The notes: generated from the sequence alone by a model not told the origin. A stretch of 46,210 nucleotides of DNA from Halothiobacillus sp. (GCA_024636015.1 JAGXHU010000001.1:1-46210), one strand, 5' to 3'. Shown: positions 27,965 to 35,983, counted from the stretch's first letter. Made by a program: numbers and translations.

Positions 27965-28363
27965 ATGAAGACACCGCGCTTTCTGCATTACCTAATCCTG
28001 CTACTTGCTGTCTGGCTCCCGCTGGACAACGCAGTGGCGGGCGCGGTCATTACCGATTGCCCGATAATGTCGCATGCCCTTGAAGAGGGTATGCAGAAGA
28101 CCGTCGATCCCGCGGACGTACTACACGGCGCCACGGCATCCATGATTAGCGCGATATCTCTACATCTGCAGACGGCTCAATCCGATCAGTCAAACGGCTG
28201 CTGCGATCATTGCGGTGTTTGCCTGCTCCTCGGCGGTGTAGCGCTCCCCAGCCTGCATACCGGCATGACCTTCACCGCCTACACCGCCAACTATCAGGTA
28301 GCCCTCCAAACACAGGCACCTGCCGGCGTTCACACGCATCCCTTCCGCCCCCCCATCGCCTAA
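27965..28363 (+). CDS. Exported Cys-rich DUF2946-like protein, copy 1
   Basis: 132 aa. The N-terminus 'PRFLHYLILLLAVWLPLDNA' with cleavage near 'VAGA' is a signal peptide. The mature part has 'CPIMSHALEEGM', a central 'CCDHCGVCLLLGG' cluster and a C-terminal 'FRPPI'. Two paralogues of exactly the same length occur at 32869 and 34118. The layout (signal peptide, late CxxC-type cluster, RPP tail) recalls DUF2946 proteins near metal-resistance genes. Paired Cys, Met and His suggest periplasmic copper binding, but that is inference. It lies 205 bases before copA and is probably co-transcribed. Confidence 0.7.
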   Translation: MKTPRFLHYLILLLAVWLPLDNAVAGAVITDCPIMSHALEEGMQKTVDPADVLHGATASMISAISLHLQTAQSDQSNGCCDHCGVCLLLGGVALPSLHTGMTFTAYTANYQVALQTQAPAGVHTHPFRPPIA

Positions 28364-28437
28364 CACCCCCACGCCCCTCCTGCGCTGACCGGAACGTGTT
28401 TCTCGGTCGGGCAGGATCGGACATGGGGCGATGGCGG

Positions 28438-28455
28438 GGGTCGAAATATCGACCC
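28438..28455. other. Stem-loop between Cys-rich gene and copA
   Basis: GGGTCGA (28438-28444) and TCGACCC (28449-28455) form a perfect seven-base stem with an AATA loop. There is no T-run, so a terminator is unlikely; it may be an operator or an mRNA processing element. Confidence 0.35.
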
Positions 28456-28568
28456 GACCCAGTTACACATTCGCGCTTCCTGCGGATAACTTGCGGTCAA
28501 GAGCCCCCGGTCCATCGCCTCAAATCACACGCTTTCGAAGCTTTGATCACGATTTTGAGGACACAACG

Positions 28569-30773
28569 ATGAAAACAATCAAGCAAGACCCGTCTCTGTC
28601 GAATTCAACCCAGACAAACCCTGCCCGACGAACGTTCCTGCAGGGGCTGGTCGCCGGCGGCGTCATGACCGCCCTCGGACTCAATCCGGTCGCCGCGCTA
28701 GCCGCTACCGGTCGGCGCGAATCCCCCGTTCTGCGCGGCACCGAATTTGACCTGGTGATCGATGAGATGCCAGTCAACTTTACCGGCCAGACGCGCACCG
28801 CCATGACCATCAATGGCTCGATTCCTGGCCCCACTTTGCGCTGGCGCGAAGGTGATGTCGTCACCCTGCGGGTGACCAACCGCCTGAAGGTGTCTACCTC
28901 ATTACACTGGCACGGCATCATTCTGCCCTTCGAAATGGACGGCGTGCCCGGCCTAACCTATGCAGGCATTGCCCCCGGCACCACCTTCACCTATCGGTTC
29001 AAAGTCGAACAATCCGGCTCCTACTGGTACCACAGCCACAGTGGCTTTCAGGAGCAGAACGCCGTCTACGGCGCCATCGTGATCGACCCAGCTTCAGCGG
29101 ATCGCGTCGCCTACGACCAGGATCATGTCGTCATGCTCAACGACTGGAGCGATTCCAGCCCGGAGTTCATCTTCAACCGCCTCAAAACGGCCGATGGTTA
29201 CTACAACTACGTCAAACCCGACCTCATGGATCTGATTCACCAGTCCGAGAAAATGGGCTTCGGCGCCGCCGTCAAAGATCGGCTGATGTGGGACAAGATG
29301 CGCATGAGCCCGCGCGACCTATCGGATGTCACCGGCGCGACCTATACCTACCTGATGAACGGCATCACCCCATCCGGCGATTGGACGGCGCTGTTCCGCC
29401 CAGGCGAGAAGATTCGCCTGCGCTTTATCAATGGTTCCTCGATGAGCTACTTCGACGTGCGGATTCCCGGTCTGAAGATGACCGTGGTCGCGGCCGACGG
29501 CCAGGACGTGCATCCTGTCACCGTGGATGAATTCCGCCTCGGCGTGGCCGAAATCTACGACGTCATCGTCGAGCCCGCCAGCGATCAGGCCTACTGCATC
29601 TTTGCCCAATCCCTGGATCGCTCCGGCTACGCCCGTGGCACCCTCACCCCGCATGCCGACTTGCGGGCGCCCGTTCCCGCGATGGACCCCGTACCCACGC
29701 TCACCATGGCGGACATGGGCATGGACATGAGTGGCATGGACATGTCCGGAATGAATATGGGCGGGATGGATAAGCAAGGTCAGTCCATGAACGGTATGGA
29801 CATGGGCAGCAAGCCGGATAAACCAGCCATGGCTGGGATGGATATGAGTGGCTCAGCACATCAGCAGATGCCTGGCATGGACATGAACGGTCAATCCATG
29901 GGCGGTATGGACATGGGCAACAAACCGGCTAAACCCGCCATGACTGGTATGGACATGAGCGGTTCTGCGAAGCAGCAGATGCCCGGAATGAACATGAACG
30001 GTCAATCCATGGGCGGTATGGACATGGGCAACAAGCCGGCCAAACCCGCCATGGCGGGTATGGATATGGGCGGTACAACACACCACCATTCACCGGGCAT
30101 GGATATGAGCGATAAGAGCGCCCCACCGGCAATGCCCGGCATGGACATGGATGGCGCAAAAAACAAACCGGCCATGGCGGGCATGAACAAGGACACCAAT
30201 CCAATGGATCTGCCCGGTCTGCACAACCGCAATCTCAAGGACGGCATGCTGAAACTGGACTGGCACCCTGAGACCGAAAACGGCGTCGGCGTCGGCATGA
30301 AAGCCCAACAGGTCTCCATGAGCCTGAGTGATCCGGGGGCGGGGCTCCGTAACAATGGTCGCAAGGTGCTCACCTACGGCGACCTGCGCAGCATCGACGG
30401 CCCAATCAGCGATCGAGAACCCGAACGCGGCATCGAGCTACATCTTACCGGTAATATGGATCGGTATATCTGGGGCTTCAACGGCGTCAGTTACAGCGAT
30501 GCGGCGCCCATCGAGCTCAAATACGGCGAAACCGTCCGCATCGTTTTGATCAACGACACCATGATGAACCACCCTATACACCTGCATGGGATGTGGAGCG
30601 AACTGGAGAACGATAAAGGCGAATACCTGGCCCGCAAACACACACTCAGCGTCGCCCCAGGTCATGCGATCAGTTATCGCGTCAGCGCCAATGCCATCGG
30701 TCGCTGGGCCTACCACTGTCACCTGCTGTACCACATGAACGCCGGCATGTTCCGTGAAGTTCGCGTGGTTTAA
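28569..30773 (+). CDS. copA: Copper-resistance multicopper oxidase CopA
   Basis: 734 aa from the ATG at 28569 (GAGG upstream); the longer frame to 28431 has no support. A twin-arginine signal ('ARRTFLQGLVAGGVMTALGL') exports the folded enzyme to the periplasm. Copper ligands appear as 'LHWHG', 'WYHSHSG', 'HPIHLHG' and 'YHCHLLYHMNAGM', so all type 1, 2 and 3 sites are present. Between residues about 378 and 550 is a long methionine-rich region built on 'GMDMSG/GMDMNG', partly as tandem 37-residue repeats, larger than the few Met-box repeats of Pseudomonas CopA. The protein probably oxidises or sequesters Cu(I). The gene is followed by copB after 24 bases. Confidence 0.93.
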   Translation: MKTIKQDPSLSNSTQTNPARRTFLQGLVAGGVMTALGLNPVAALAATGRRESPVLRGTEFDLVIDEMPVNFTGQTRTAMTINGSIPGPTLRWREGDVVTLRVTNRLKVSTSLHWHGIILPFEMDGVPGLTYAGIAPGTTFTYRFKVEQSGSYWYHSHSGFQEQNAVYGAIVIDPASADRVAYDQDHVVMLNDWSDSSPEFIFNRLKTADGYYNYVKPDLMDLIHQSEKMGFGAAVKDRLMWDKMRMSPRDLSDVTGATYTYLMNGITPSGDWTALFRPGEKIRLRFINGSSMSYFDVRIPGLKMTVVAADGQDVHPVTVDEFRLGVAEIYDVIVEPASDQAYCIFAQSLDRSGYARGTLTPHADLRAPVPAMDPVPTLTMADMGMDMSGMDMSGMNMGGMDKQGQSMNGMDMGSKPDKPAMAGMDMSGSAHQQMPGMDMNGQSMGGMDMGNKPAKPAMTGMDMSGSAKQQMPGMNMNGQSMGGMDMGNKPAKPAMAGMDMGGTTHHHSPGMDMSDKSAPPAMPGMDMDGAKNKPAMAGMNKDTNPMDLPGLHNRNLKDGMLKLDWHPETENGVGVGMKAQQVSMSLSDPGAGLRNNGRKVLTYGDLRSIDGPISDREPERGIELHLTGNMDRYIWGFNGVSYSDAAPIELKYGETVRIVLINDTMMNHPIHLHGMWSELENDKGEYLARKHTLSVAPGHAISYRVSANAIGRWAYHCHLLYHMNAGMFREVRVV
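29802..30134 (+). repeat. 111-bp tandem repeats encoding Met-rich copper-binding segments
   Basis: Units begin at ATG codons at 29802, 29913 and 30024, exactly 111 bases (37 codons) apart. Units one and two are nearly identical ('KPAKPAM.GMDMSGSA.QQMP' then 'GM.MNGQSMGGMDMG'); the third diverges after its first 15 or so codons. They lie in frame inside copA, so unit number can change by slippage without frameshift. Confidence 0.85.
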
Positions 30774-30797
30774 ACAGATATCAACAGGAGCATACAA

Positions 30798-31631
30798 ATG
30801 AACAAACATATTTCTTTCCGCACACAAGCGGCTGTCTTCGCGATGGCTTTTTCCGCCCCCCTCTGGGCGGCAACCGCACACGCGGATACTGCCTACGCAA
30901 CGAGCGACTCGGGCACCTACCAGGCGCCTTCCCTAGCCCAGCAGCGGACAGCCGTAGCGACGCTGGCGGCCGAATCAGCCCGTCACGAAACCCACAACCC
31001 GCTCATCTACAAGGTAATGATCGATCGCCTGGAACGCGATTACACCAACAAAGGCAACTTCACCCAGTTCGAAGGCCAGGCCTATATTGGCACCGACACC
31101 AACAAACTCTGGCTTAAAGGCGAGGGGAAACGCTTAGGTGGCGTCACTCAAGATGCCGACATCGCGGCTTATTACAGTCATGCCATCGCTGCGTTCTGGG
31201 ATGCGCAGATTGGCGCCCGGCATGATTTTTCGGCCGGAAAAACGCCGGGGCGAAACTGGCTCGGGCTGGGGGTTCAAGGACTCGCGCCTTATAAATTCGA
31301 CACCACCGCAACGGCCTACGTGGGCAGTGCGGGACGCACCGCCCTGCGTCTGAGCAGTGAGTACGACTTTTTCATTACCCAACGACTGATTTTCTGGCCA
31401 GGCATCGAGCTGAACATGTACGGCAAGAACGATCCGGAACGGGATATCGGGAAAGGGCTATCTGACTCGCGCGTGGTGCTGCGGCTGCGGTATGAAATAC
31501 GGCGCGAATTTGCCCCTTACGTCGGCATACAATGGACGAACAAATACGGCCAAACAGCCCGTTATGCGCGAGCCAATGGGGAAGCGACCAGCGATATGCA
31601 GCTCATCGCCGGTCTGCGCCTGTGGTGGTAA
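30798..31631 (+). CDS. copB: Outer-membrane copper-resistance protein CopB
   Basis: 277 aa; AGGAG precedes the ATG at 30798. A signal peptide (cleavage near 'TAHA') is followed by a short linker and the CopB domain: 'KVMIDRLERDYTNKGNFTQF', 'EGQAYIGTDTNKLWLKGEG', 'YSHAIAAFWDAQIGARHDF' and 'GLGVQGLAPYKFDTTATAYV', ending in an amphipathic beta-strand with terminal aromatics, as for a porin-like barrel. The Met-rich N-terminal repeats of Pseudomonas CopB are absent; here the Met repeats are all in CopA. It acts with CopA in periplasmic and outer-membrane copper handling. Confidence 0.92.
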   Translation: MNKHISFRTQAAVFAMAFSAPLWAATAHADTAYATSDSGTYQAPSLAQQRTAVATLAAESARHETHNPLIYKVMIDRLERDYTNKGNFTQFEGQAYIGTDTNKLWLKGEGKRLGGVTQDADIAAYYSHAIAAFWDAQIGARHDFSAGKTPGRNWLGLGVQGLAPYKFDTTATAYVGSAGRTALRLSSEYDFFITQRLIFWPGIELNMYGKNDPERDIGKGLSDSRVVLRLRYEIRREFAPYVGIQWTNKYGQTARYARANGEATSDMQLIAGLRLWW

Positions 31632-31732
31632 AAACCTGACCCAGGGACGGCGGTCAAGCTACCGCCCGACCTAGTTGAGAGAAGCCGCAGAAAAAGTGAT
31701 AGTGATAACGATTCCAAATGGAGGATATCGAC

Positions 31733-31984
31733 ATGCCTTTTTATGATCACACGGGAATGGGTGGGTTTTATGGCGGGTTTGGCATGATTTTCATGCTACT
31801 CGGCATGGTACTGATGGTATTCATCATTTTTGCCATCTTGCGTTTTCTACTGGGCGGCGGTTCATCCGTCACCCAGAGCAGTCGGGAGCGAAGCCGGGCG
31901 CTGCACATCCTGGAAGAGCGCTTCGCGCACGGTGAAATCGACGAAAAGGAATATAACGAGCGTCGGCGCATATTGGAAAAATAA
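31733..31984 (+). CDS. Small membrane protein with SHOCT domain
   Basis: 83 aa from the ATG at 31733, with GGAGG about eight bases upstream; the ATG at 31718 is part of that site and less likely. A Gly/Met-rich start (YDHTGMGGFYGGFGM) leads into one membrane helix (about 18-42). The C-terminal 30 residues ('ALHILEERFAHGEIDEKEYN' then 'ERRRILE') are a SHOCT domain, a short helical oligomerisation or nucleic-acid-binding motif. Such proteins are frequent beside copper genes; the role is unknown. Last gene before a terminator. Confidence 0.8.
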   Translation: MPFYDHTGMGGFYGGFGMIFMLLGMVLMVFIIFAILRFLLGGGSSVTQSSRERSRALHILEERFAHGEIDEKEYNERRRILEK

Positions 31985-32014
31985 CGGCTAACGCTCAATC
32001 AATGAAGAAATACA

Positions 32015-32038
32015 ACGGGCCGGAAGGTCCGTTTTTTT
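32015..32038 (+). terminator. Rho-independent terminator of the copAB unit
   Basis: ACGGGCC (32015-32021) pairs with GGTCCGT (32026-32032) around a GGAA tetraloop, with one G-U pair, and is followed by a run of seven T. It closes the unit of copy 1, copA, copB and the SHOCT gene. Confidence 0.85.
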
Positions 32039-32145
32039 GCCTGGTACACAGGGCCTATGAACAAGGCAAGGACGCGGCATCCGGCACAACCCGACATCCT
32101 CGTTTATGATTCCATCAATTAACCATTCCACGTCGCCGTGCCATT

Positions 32146-32745
32146 ATGGTCGCGAGACCTGAAAACGCCCACCTCTCACCCGCAAACCGGGAGCGCCTTT
32201 TGGACCACGACCCCATCATCGCCGCCGTTCGCAACTGGGTAGAAACCCTCGTCGTCGGTCTCAACCTCTGTCCTTTTGCCAAACGTGAACTCGTGAAAAA
32301 CCGGGTGCGTTTTTGTGTGTCCGACGCCATTGATGAAGAGCATCTGCTGGTCGATCTGGAAAACGAGTTGGCCTTGCTGAAACAGGACGATGCCATCGAA
32401 ACCAGCCTGCTCATCCACCCCGACGTGCTACAGGATTTCTTCGACTTCAACCAGTTCCTGACTCGAGCAGAAACCCGGCTGAGGCAACTCAAGCTCAAGG
32501 GCGTGTTTCAGATCGCCAGCTTCCATCCGGATTATCAATTTGGCGGCACCGAACTCGACGACACGGAAAATTACACCAACAAATCACCCTATCCCGTCCT
32601 GCACCTGATTCGCGAAGCCAGTCTGGACCAAGCCATCGCCAACTATCCGGATGCGGACCTAATTCCCGAACGAAATATTGAACTTCTGGAAGATCTGGGG
32701 CGAGAAAAAATGCGTGCATTGCTGCGGGGCTGTTTTCAACATTAA
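32146..32745 (+). CDS. DUF1415 family protein
   Basis: 199 aa. The family signature 'VRNWVETLVVGLNLCPFAKR' lies near residues 26-46, followed by 'LIHPDVLQDFFDFNQFL', 'GVFQIASFHPDYQFGGTELD' and 'NYTNKSPYPVLHLIREASL', all typical of DUF1415, a cytosolic proteobacterial family of unknown function. No clear Shine-Dalgarno site precedes the ATG at 32146. It sits between the two copper units but is a common chromosomal gene and need not belong to them. Confidence 0.8.
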   Translation: MVARPENAHLSPANRERLLDHDPIIAAVRNWVETLVVGLNLCPFAKRELVKNRVRFCVSDAIDEEHLLVDLENELALLKQDDAIETSLLIHPDVLQDFFDFNQFLTRAETRLRQLKLKGVFQIASFHPDYQFGGTELDDTENYTNKSPYPVLHLIREASLDQAIANYPDADLIPERNIELLEDLGREKMRALLRGCFQH

Positions 32746-32868
32746 AACGCCTCGATATGCAATATGCACCACGGTCGCTTCCCAAGGCGAAAATCGTAGG
32801 CCAAATCGTGGGCAGCTCTGCTGATTCAATAGCACTTCCAAGCAACTGGGCTATACTTGGCGCCATCT

Positions 32869-33267
32869 ATGAAAATACCGCGCATTTTTCACTACATCGC
32901 TCTGCTGCTCGCTGTCTGGTTCCCACTAGACAACGCGCTGGCAGGTGCTGTGGTGGAAGGCTGCCCGATGATGTCGCATGCCTTCGCGCAGGGACTGGCC
33001 GCCACGGAGCAGGCATCGGCTGACAGTGCGCACTGCGTACCTACGGCGGCCCTAAGCGCGGGCACTGCCCAACAGGATCAGTCGGCGCCCTGTCATCAAT
33101 GCGATAACCATTGCTGCGCTCTGTGCCTGCTTTTTGGCAGCGTTTCCCTGCCCAGCCAACACAGATTCGCACTTGCGATGCCCCATGGCGCAGACGCATT
33201 CTCCGACCTTCTGTCCGTACGACCTGCGGCCACTTCCGTGCCGCTATTTCGCCCGCCGATCGTTTAA
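32869..33267 (+). CDS. Exported Cys-rich DUF2946-like protein, copy 2
   Basis: 132 aa, start ATG at 32869. Signal 'RIFHYIALLLAVWFPLDNAL' with 'AGA' cleavage; 'VVEGCPMMSHAFAQGL'; central 'CHQCDNHCCALCLLFGS' with six Cys and one His within about 15 residues; C-terminal 'LFRPPIV'. It is closer to copy 3 than to copy 1, and shares with copy 3 a similar 3' flank of about 100 bases, so the two arose by segmental duplication. TATACT at 32852-32857, 12 bases before the ATG and without a Shine-Dalgarno site, may be its own -10 element. Function unknown; copper binding suspected. Confidence 0.7.
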   Translation: MKIPRIFHYIALLLAVWFPLDNALAGAVVEGCPMMSHAFAQGLAATEQASADSAHCVPTAALSAGTAQQDQSAPCHQCDNHCCALCLLFGSVSLPSQHRFALAMPHGADAFSDLLSVRPAATSVPLFRPPIV

Positions 33268-33370
33268 CTCCATACGGGTGATCGCGTGCGTCATGGGACT
33301 GGCTTTGCCACCCCAGTAAAGGCCAGACGACACCACCCAAAATCCCACGTAATTAATCCGGTTCGATAAG
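33268..33370 (+). repeat. Duplicated 3' flank, first copy, with hairpin
   Basis: After the stop codon the sequence runs parallel to that after copy 3 (34517-34618) for about 100 non-coding bases, sharing blocks such as GCGTCATG, GGCTTTGCC, CCAGACGA and AATCCCACGTAATTA. A hairpin CTTTGC (33303-33308) / GTAAAG (33316-33321) is kept with a G-U pair. The remaining gap to 33472 also has a short GAGGG-GT-CCCTC palindrome. Confidence 0.7.
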
Positions 33371-33472
33371 AGGGGTCCCTCGTATCTGACCTACACAAAC
33401 AAGTAGAACAATTAAGATTCAGCACCTATTAATCATATAGGGTTGAACTTAACCTCTTTCAGGAGAGTTAAC

Positions 33473-34009
33473 ATGAAACGTCGTTCATTTTTAATGACTA
33501 TTGTTGCATTTTTCGGCTACGTATTTGGACGAACTGGCACAGCAGCAACTCAATCTCAAGGTATGATGGCCGGGGGAATGTGCAGCATGATGTCGAAAGA
33601 AAATATGCAAGGCCCCATGCGCACAGGAATGGAACTTTTTCAACGCCATGAACTGATTCATCGTCAAGTCACGGAGCTACCGAATGGCGTGCATGTGGTC
33701 ACAACCTCGAACGATCCCGCCACAGCATCGATTATTAAAAAACACGTTGTAGAAATGTATGCGCGGCTGGACAAAAATCAACCATTCCCTTATCCAGTAA
33801 GCAAGAGCGTACCTAAAATGTTCGCCAACCCAACTGGTTATCAACGAAAATTAGAGGTATTACCCAATGGCATTGCCATAACGGAAACTTCTGCTGACCA
33901 CGAAATGGTTGCTGTTATTCGCGCCCATGCTCAAGAACTCAATGGCTTTGTCAAAGAGGGTATGCCGGCCATGATGAGAGAGATGATGCAAAATGGAAAC
34001 GGCATGTAA
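33473..34009 (+). CDS. Exported Met-rich protein with internal duplication, function unknown
   Basis: 178 aa from the ATG at 33473, with AGGAG well placed. The N-terminus (MKRRSFLMTIVAFFGYVFGR) is a signal peptide or anchor; a Met-rich stretch (GMMAGGMCSMMSKENMQGPM) follows, and the tail is again Met-rich (AMMREMMQNGNGM). Between them two repeats of about 50 residues align: 'RQVTELPNGVHVVTTSNDP' with 'RKLEVLPNGIAITETSADH', then 'ASIIKKHVVEM' with 'VAVIRAHAQEL'. I do not recognise the family. The gene is visibly AT-richer than its neighbours, suggesting separate acquisition. Its place between two Cys-rich copies and before cusCBA, plus Met and His content, suggests periplasmic copper or silver binding. 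Confidence 0.7.
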   Translation: MKRRSFLMTIVAFFGYVFGRTGTAATQSQGMMAGGMCSMMSKENMQGPMRTGMELFQRHELIHRQVTELPNGVHVVTTSNDPATASIIKKHVVEMYARLDKNQPFPYPVSKSVPKMFANPTGYQRKLEVLPNGIAITETSADHEMVAVIRAHAQELNGFVKEGMPAMMREMMQNGNGM

Positions 34010-34067
34010 GATAGTGTATTCTTATATTAGTCGTTCAAATGCGCCAAAAGCCTTTGTTCAAGCTTGT

Positions 34068-34098
34068 TGGCGCGGTTACCAGGCTGGTAACTGCGCCA
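34068..34098. other. 31-bp near-perfect palindrome
   Basis: TGGCGCGGTTACCAG (34068-34082) and CTGGTAACTGCGCCA (34084-34098) are inverted repeats with a single G-U-compatible mismatch and a one-base centre. It lies 58 bases after the Met-rich gene and 20 bases before Cys-rich copy 3. No T-run follows. It may be a regulator site or a processing or termination structure. Confidence 0.55.
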
Positions 34099-34117
34099 CA
34101 CTTAAGGTATTAATTAC

Positions 34118-34516
34118 ATGACCTACCCGCGCTTTCTGCACTACGTAATTTTGCTACTCGCTGTCTGGTTCCCACTGGACAACGCGTTGGCAGGTGCAGT
34201 GGTGGAAGGCTGCCCGATGATGTCGCATGCCTTCGAACAGGGAATGTCCGCCACTGAGCATACGGCTCCTATCGATGGCTACTGTCTACCCAGCCATCGG
34301 GTAGCCAGTGCCGATCACACGCAATCGACGGCCATGAATCAATGTGGCGATCATTGCTGTGATTTGTGTCTGCTGTTCGGCTGCGCGGCCTTGACCTTGC
34401 CGATCCAACATAAGGTCATGCTGATCGCACCCCACGGTAAAAGCACATTCTTCGACTTCCACACGGCCAACCGCGCTGTACACGCCCCACCGCTCTATCG
34501 CCCCCCGATCGTGTAA
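34118..34516 (+). CDS. Exported Cys-rich DUF2946-like protein, copy 3
   Basis: 132 aa. Signal 'PRFLHYVILLLAVWFPLDNA' with 'AGA' cleavage; 'VVEGCPMMSHAFEQGMSATE'; central 'CGDHCCDLCLLFGC'; C-terminal 'LYRPPIV'. The first 45 residues are nearly identical to copy 2, whereas the middle (residues 48-85) is diverged outside the Cys cluster. AAGG lies about 12 bases before the ATG. It comes directly upstream of cusC, as copy 1 comes upstream of copA, implying a shared job such as periplasmic metal capture or delivery. Confidence 0.7.
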   Translation: MTYPRFLHYVILLLAVWFPLDNALAGAVVEGCPMMSHAFEQGMSATEHTAPIDGYCLPSHRVASADHTQSTAMNQCGDHCCDLCLLFGCAALTLPIQHKVMLIAPHGKSTFFDFHTANRAVHAPPLYRPPIV

Positions 34517-34618
34517 CCCCACCGGGTGATCGTATGCGTCATGAGGCAGGCTTTGCCGCCCCAGCAAAGACCAGACGATACCACCCGAAATCCCACGTAA
34601 TTAGTCCGGTTCAATAAG
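34517..34618 (+). repeat. Duplicated 3' flank, second copy, with hairpin
   Basis: Matches 33268-33370 as described there. Its hairpin is CTTTGC (34551-34556) / GCAAAG (34564-34569), fully paired. The rest of the gap to 34672 holds only the Shine-Dalgarno site AAGGGG of cusC. Confidence 0.7.
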
Positions 34619-34672
34619 CTGCTTTCCCGCTTATTCTGACCGAAATATTGTCCGTGAATTTAAGGGGTTATC

Positions 34673-35983
34673 ATGAAACTACACCCTACAGGGTTATTAC
34701 TGTATGCAACCCGCCCAACCGTGGCCGTAGCCATTGCATGGCTCTGCTTGCCCGCACTATCGGTGATCAGCCCGGTTACTTTTGCCGCTCGCGGTGCCAC
34801 ACCACTCATCCTCCCGACTCAGGATCGGCCTTTGGCCCTCCATGAAGCCGAGCAGCTTGCCGTCCGCCACGATCAAGGCCTGGCGGCCGCACAAATGTTG
34901 ACGGACGCCAGTGCCAGTGCGGCACGCGCCGCTGATCAACTGCCGGACCCGACCGTATCGGTGCAGTTGGCCAATCTCCCACTCGACAATTTCAGCCTGA
35001 CGCAAAGCGCCATGACGATGACCCAGGTCAGTATCAACCAGATGCTGCCGCCGGGGGATACTTTGGCGCAACGGGCCCTGGTGGCCGATGCGGAAACTGC
35101 GACGGCGACTGCCGATCTTGCGGTAAAAACACAAATTTTGCGGCGAGAGGTCAGCCGCTTCTGGCTCACGATCTATCGCGATCAACAAACGATCGCGTTG
35201 CGTGAAGCGGACCGCCAGCTTGACCAAAAACTGTTGCACAGCGCCGAAACGGCCTACAGCGTCGGGCGTGCGCGGGCCACGGATTTAGTCCGTCTGCGCG
35301 TTCGTTTAGCCGAATTGGCTGACCAGATCGAAAAACTACGAGGCGATACCGCCGCGACGCAAGCGCGCTTAACCCGTTGGATTGGTGCACGGGCACAAGC
35401 CCCGTGGCCCACCACATTGCCCGAGTCCTTAACGAGACTGCCGGAAGGCAATCTGAACAATCAGCCCGAATTAACGGTGCTCCGCGCTCAACTGGCCGCG
35501 GCCCGCGCCGAGACCGGTGTGGCCAAGGCCGCCTTCAAACCGCAATTTGGCGTTCAATTGGGATTTGGTCTGCGCGCAGGACATCAACCGAATACGCTCA
35601 GCGTCGGCGTCAGCATGAGCCTGCCGCTTTTCACCGGCTCGCGGCAGACGCCCTTATTAGTTGCCGCACAAAAGCGCGCCCAGTCACGGCAGTTGGACTT
35701 GGACAATCGAGCGGCGGAACTGCACGCTCAAGAACAGGCGTTACAGCAGTCGTTAGCCAGCTTCACACGTCGCATTGACGGCTACGATCACCAGATCCTG
35801 CCGCAGCTCCGGCAGGTCGCCAAGCTCGCCCAGAACCAGTTTGGCTCGGGCGGCGGCGAGTTCACCGCCGTCATCGATGCCGAACAAGCCATTGTGCAGG
35901 GCCGGCAACAGCGGCTCAACCTCACCATCGATCGCGCCAGCCGCCTGATCGACCTGCGCTATCTTCTGGAGAATCCGGCATGA
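34673..35983 (+). CDS. cusC: CusC/CzcC-type outer-membrane efflux protein
   Basis: 436 aa; AAGGGG precedes the ATG. A signal peptide of about 40 residues is followed by two outer-membrane-efflux repeats of the TolC family: 'LALHEAEQLAVRHDQGLAAA' with 'ASAARAADQLPDPTVSVQLA', then 'NQPELTVLRAQLAAARAETG' and 'VGVSMSLPLFTGSRQ'. The long Ala/Gln-rich helices form the periplasmic tunnel. No lipobox Cys is evident, unlike E. coli CusC. It forms the outer-membrane channel of the tripartite heavy-metal pump. It overlaps cusB by four bases. Cu/Ag specificity is inferred from the partners. Confidence 0.88.
   Translation: MKLHPTGLLLYATRPTVAVAIAWLCLPALSVISPVTFAARGATPLILPTQDRPLALHEAEQLAVRHDQGLAAAQMLTDASASAARAADQLPDPTVSVQLANLPLDNFSLTQSAMTMTQVSINQMLPPGDTLAQRALVADAETATATADLAVKTQILRREVSRFWLTIYRDQQTIALREADRQLDQKLLHSAETAYSVGRARATDLVRLRVRLAELADQIEKLRGDTAATQARLTRWIGARAQAPWPTTLPESLTRLPEGNLNNQPELTVLRAQLAAARAETGVAKAAFKPQFGVQLGFGLRAGHQPNTLSVGVSMSLPLFTGSRQTPLLVAAQKRAQSRQLDLDNRAAELHAQEQALQQSLASFTRRIDGYDHQILPQLRQVAKLAQNQFGSGGGEFTAVIDAEQAIVQGRQQRLNLTIDRASRLIDLRYLLENPA

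Noticed and set aside
29802..30134. CRISPR-like array
   Set aside because: The regular spacing is a coding tandem repeat inside copA, in frame with Met-rich codons, with no separate unique spacers.
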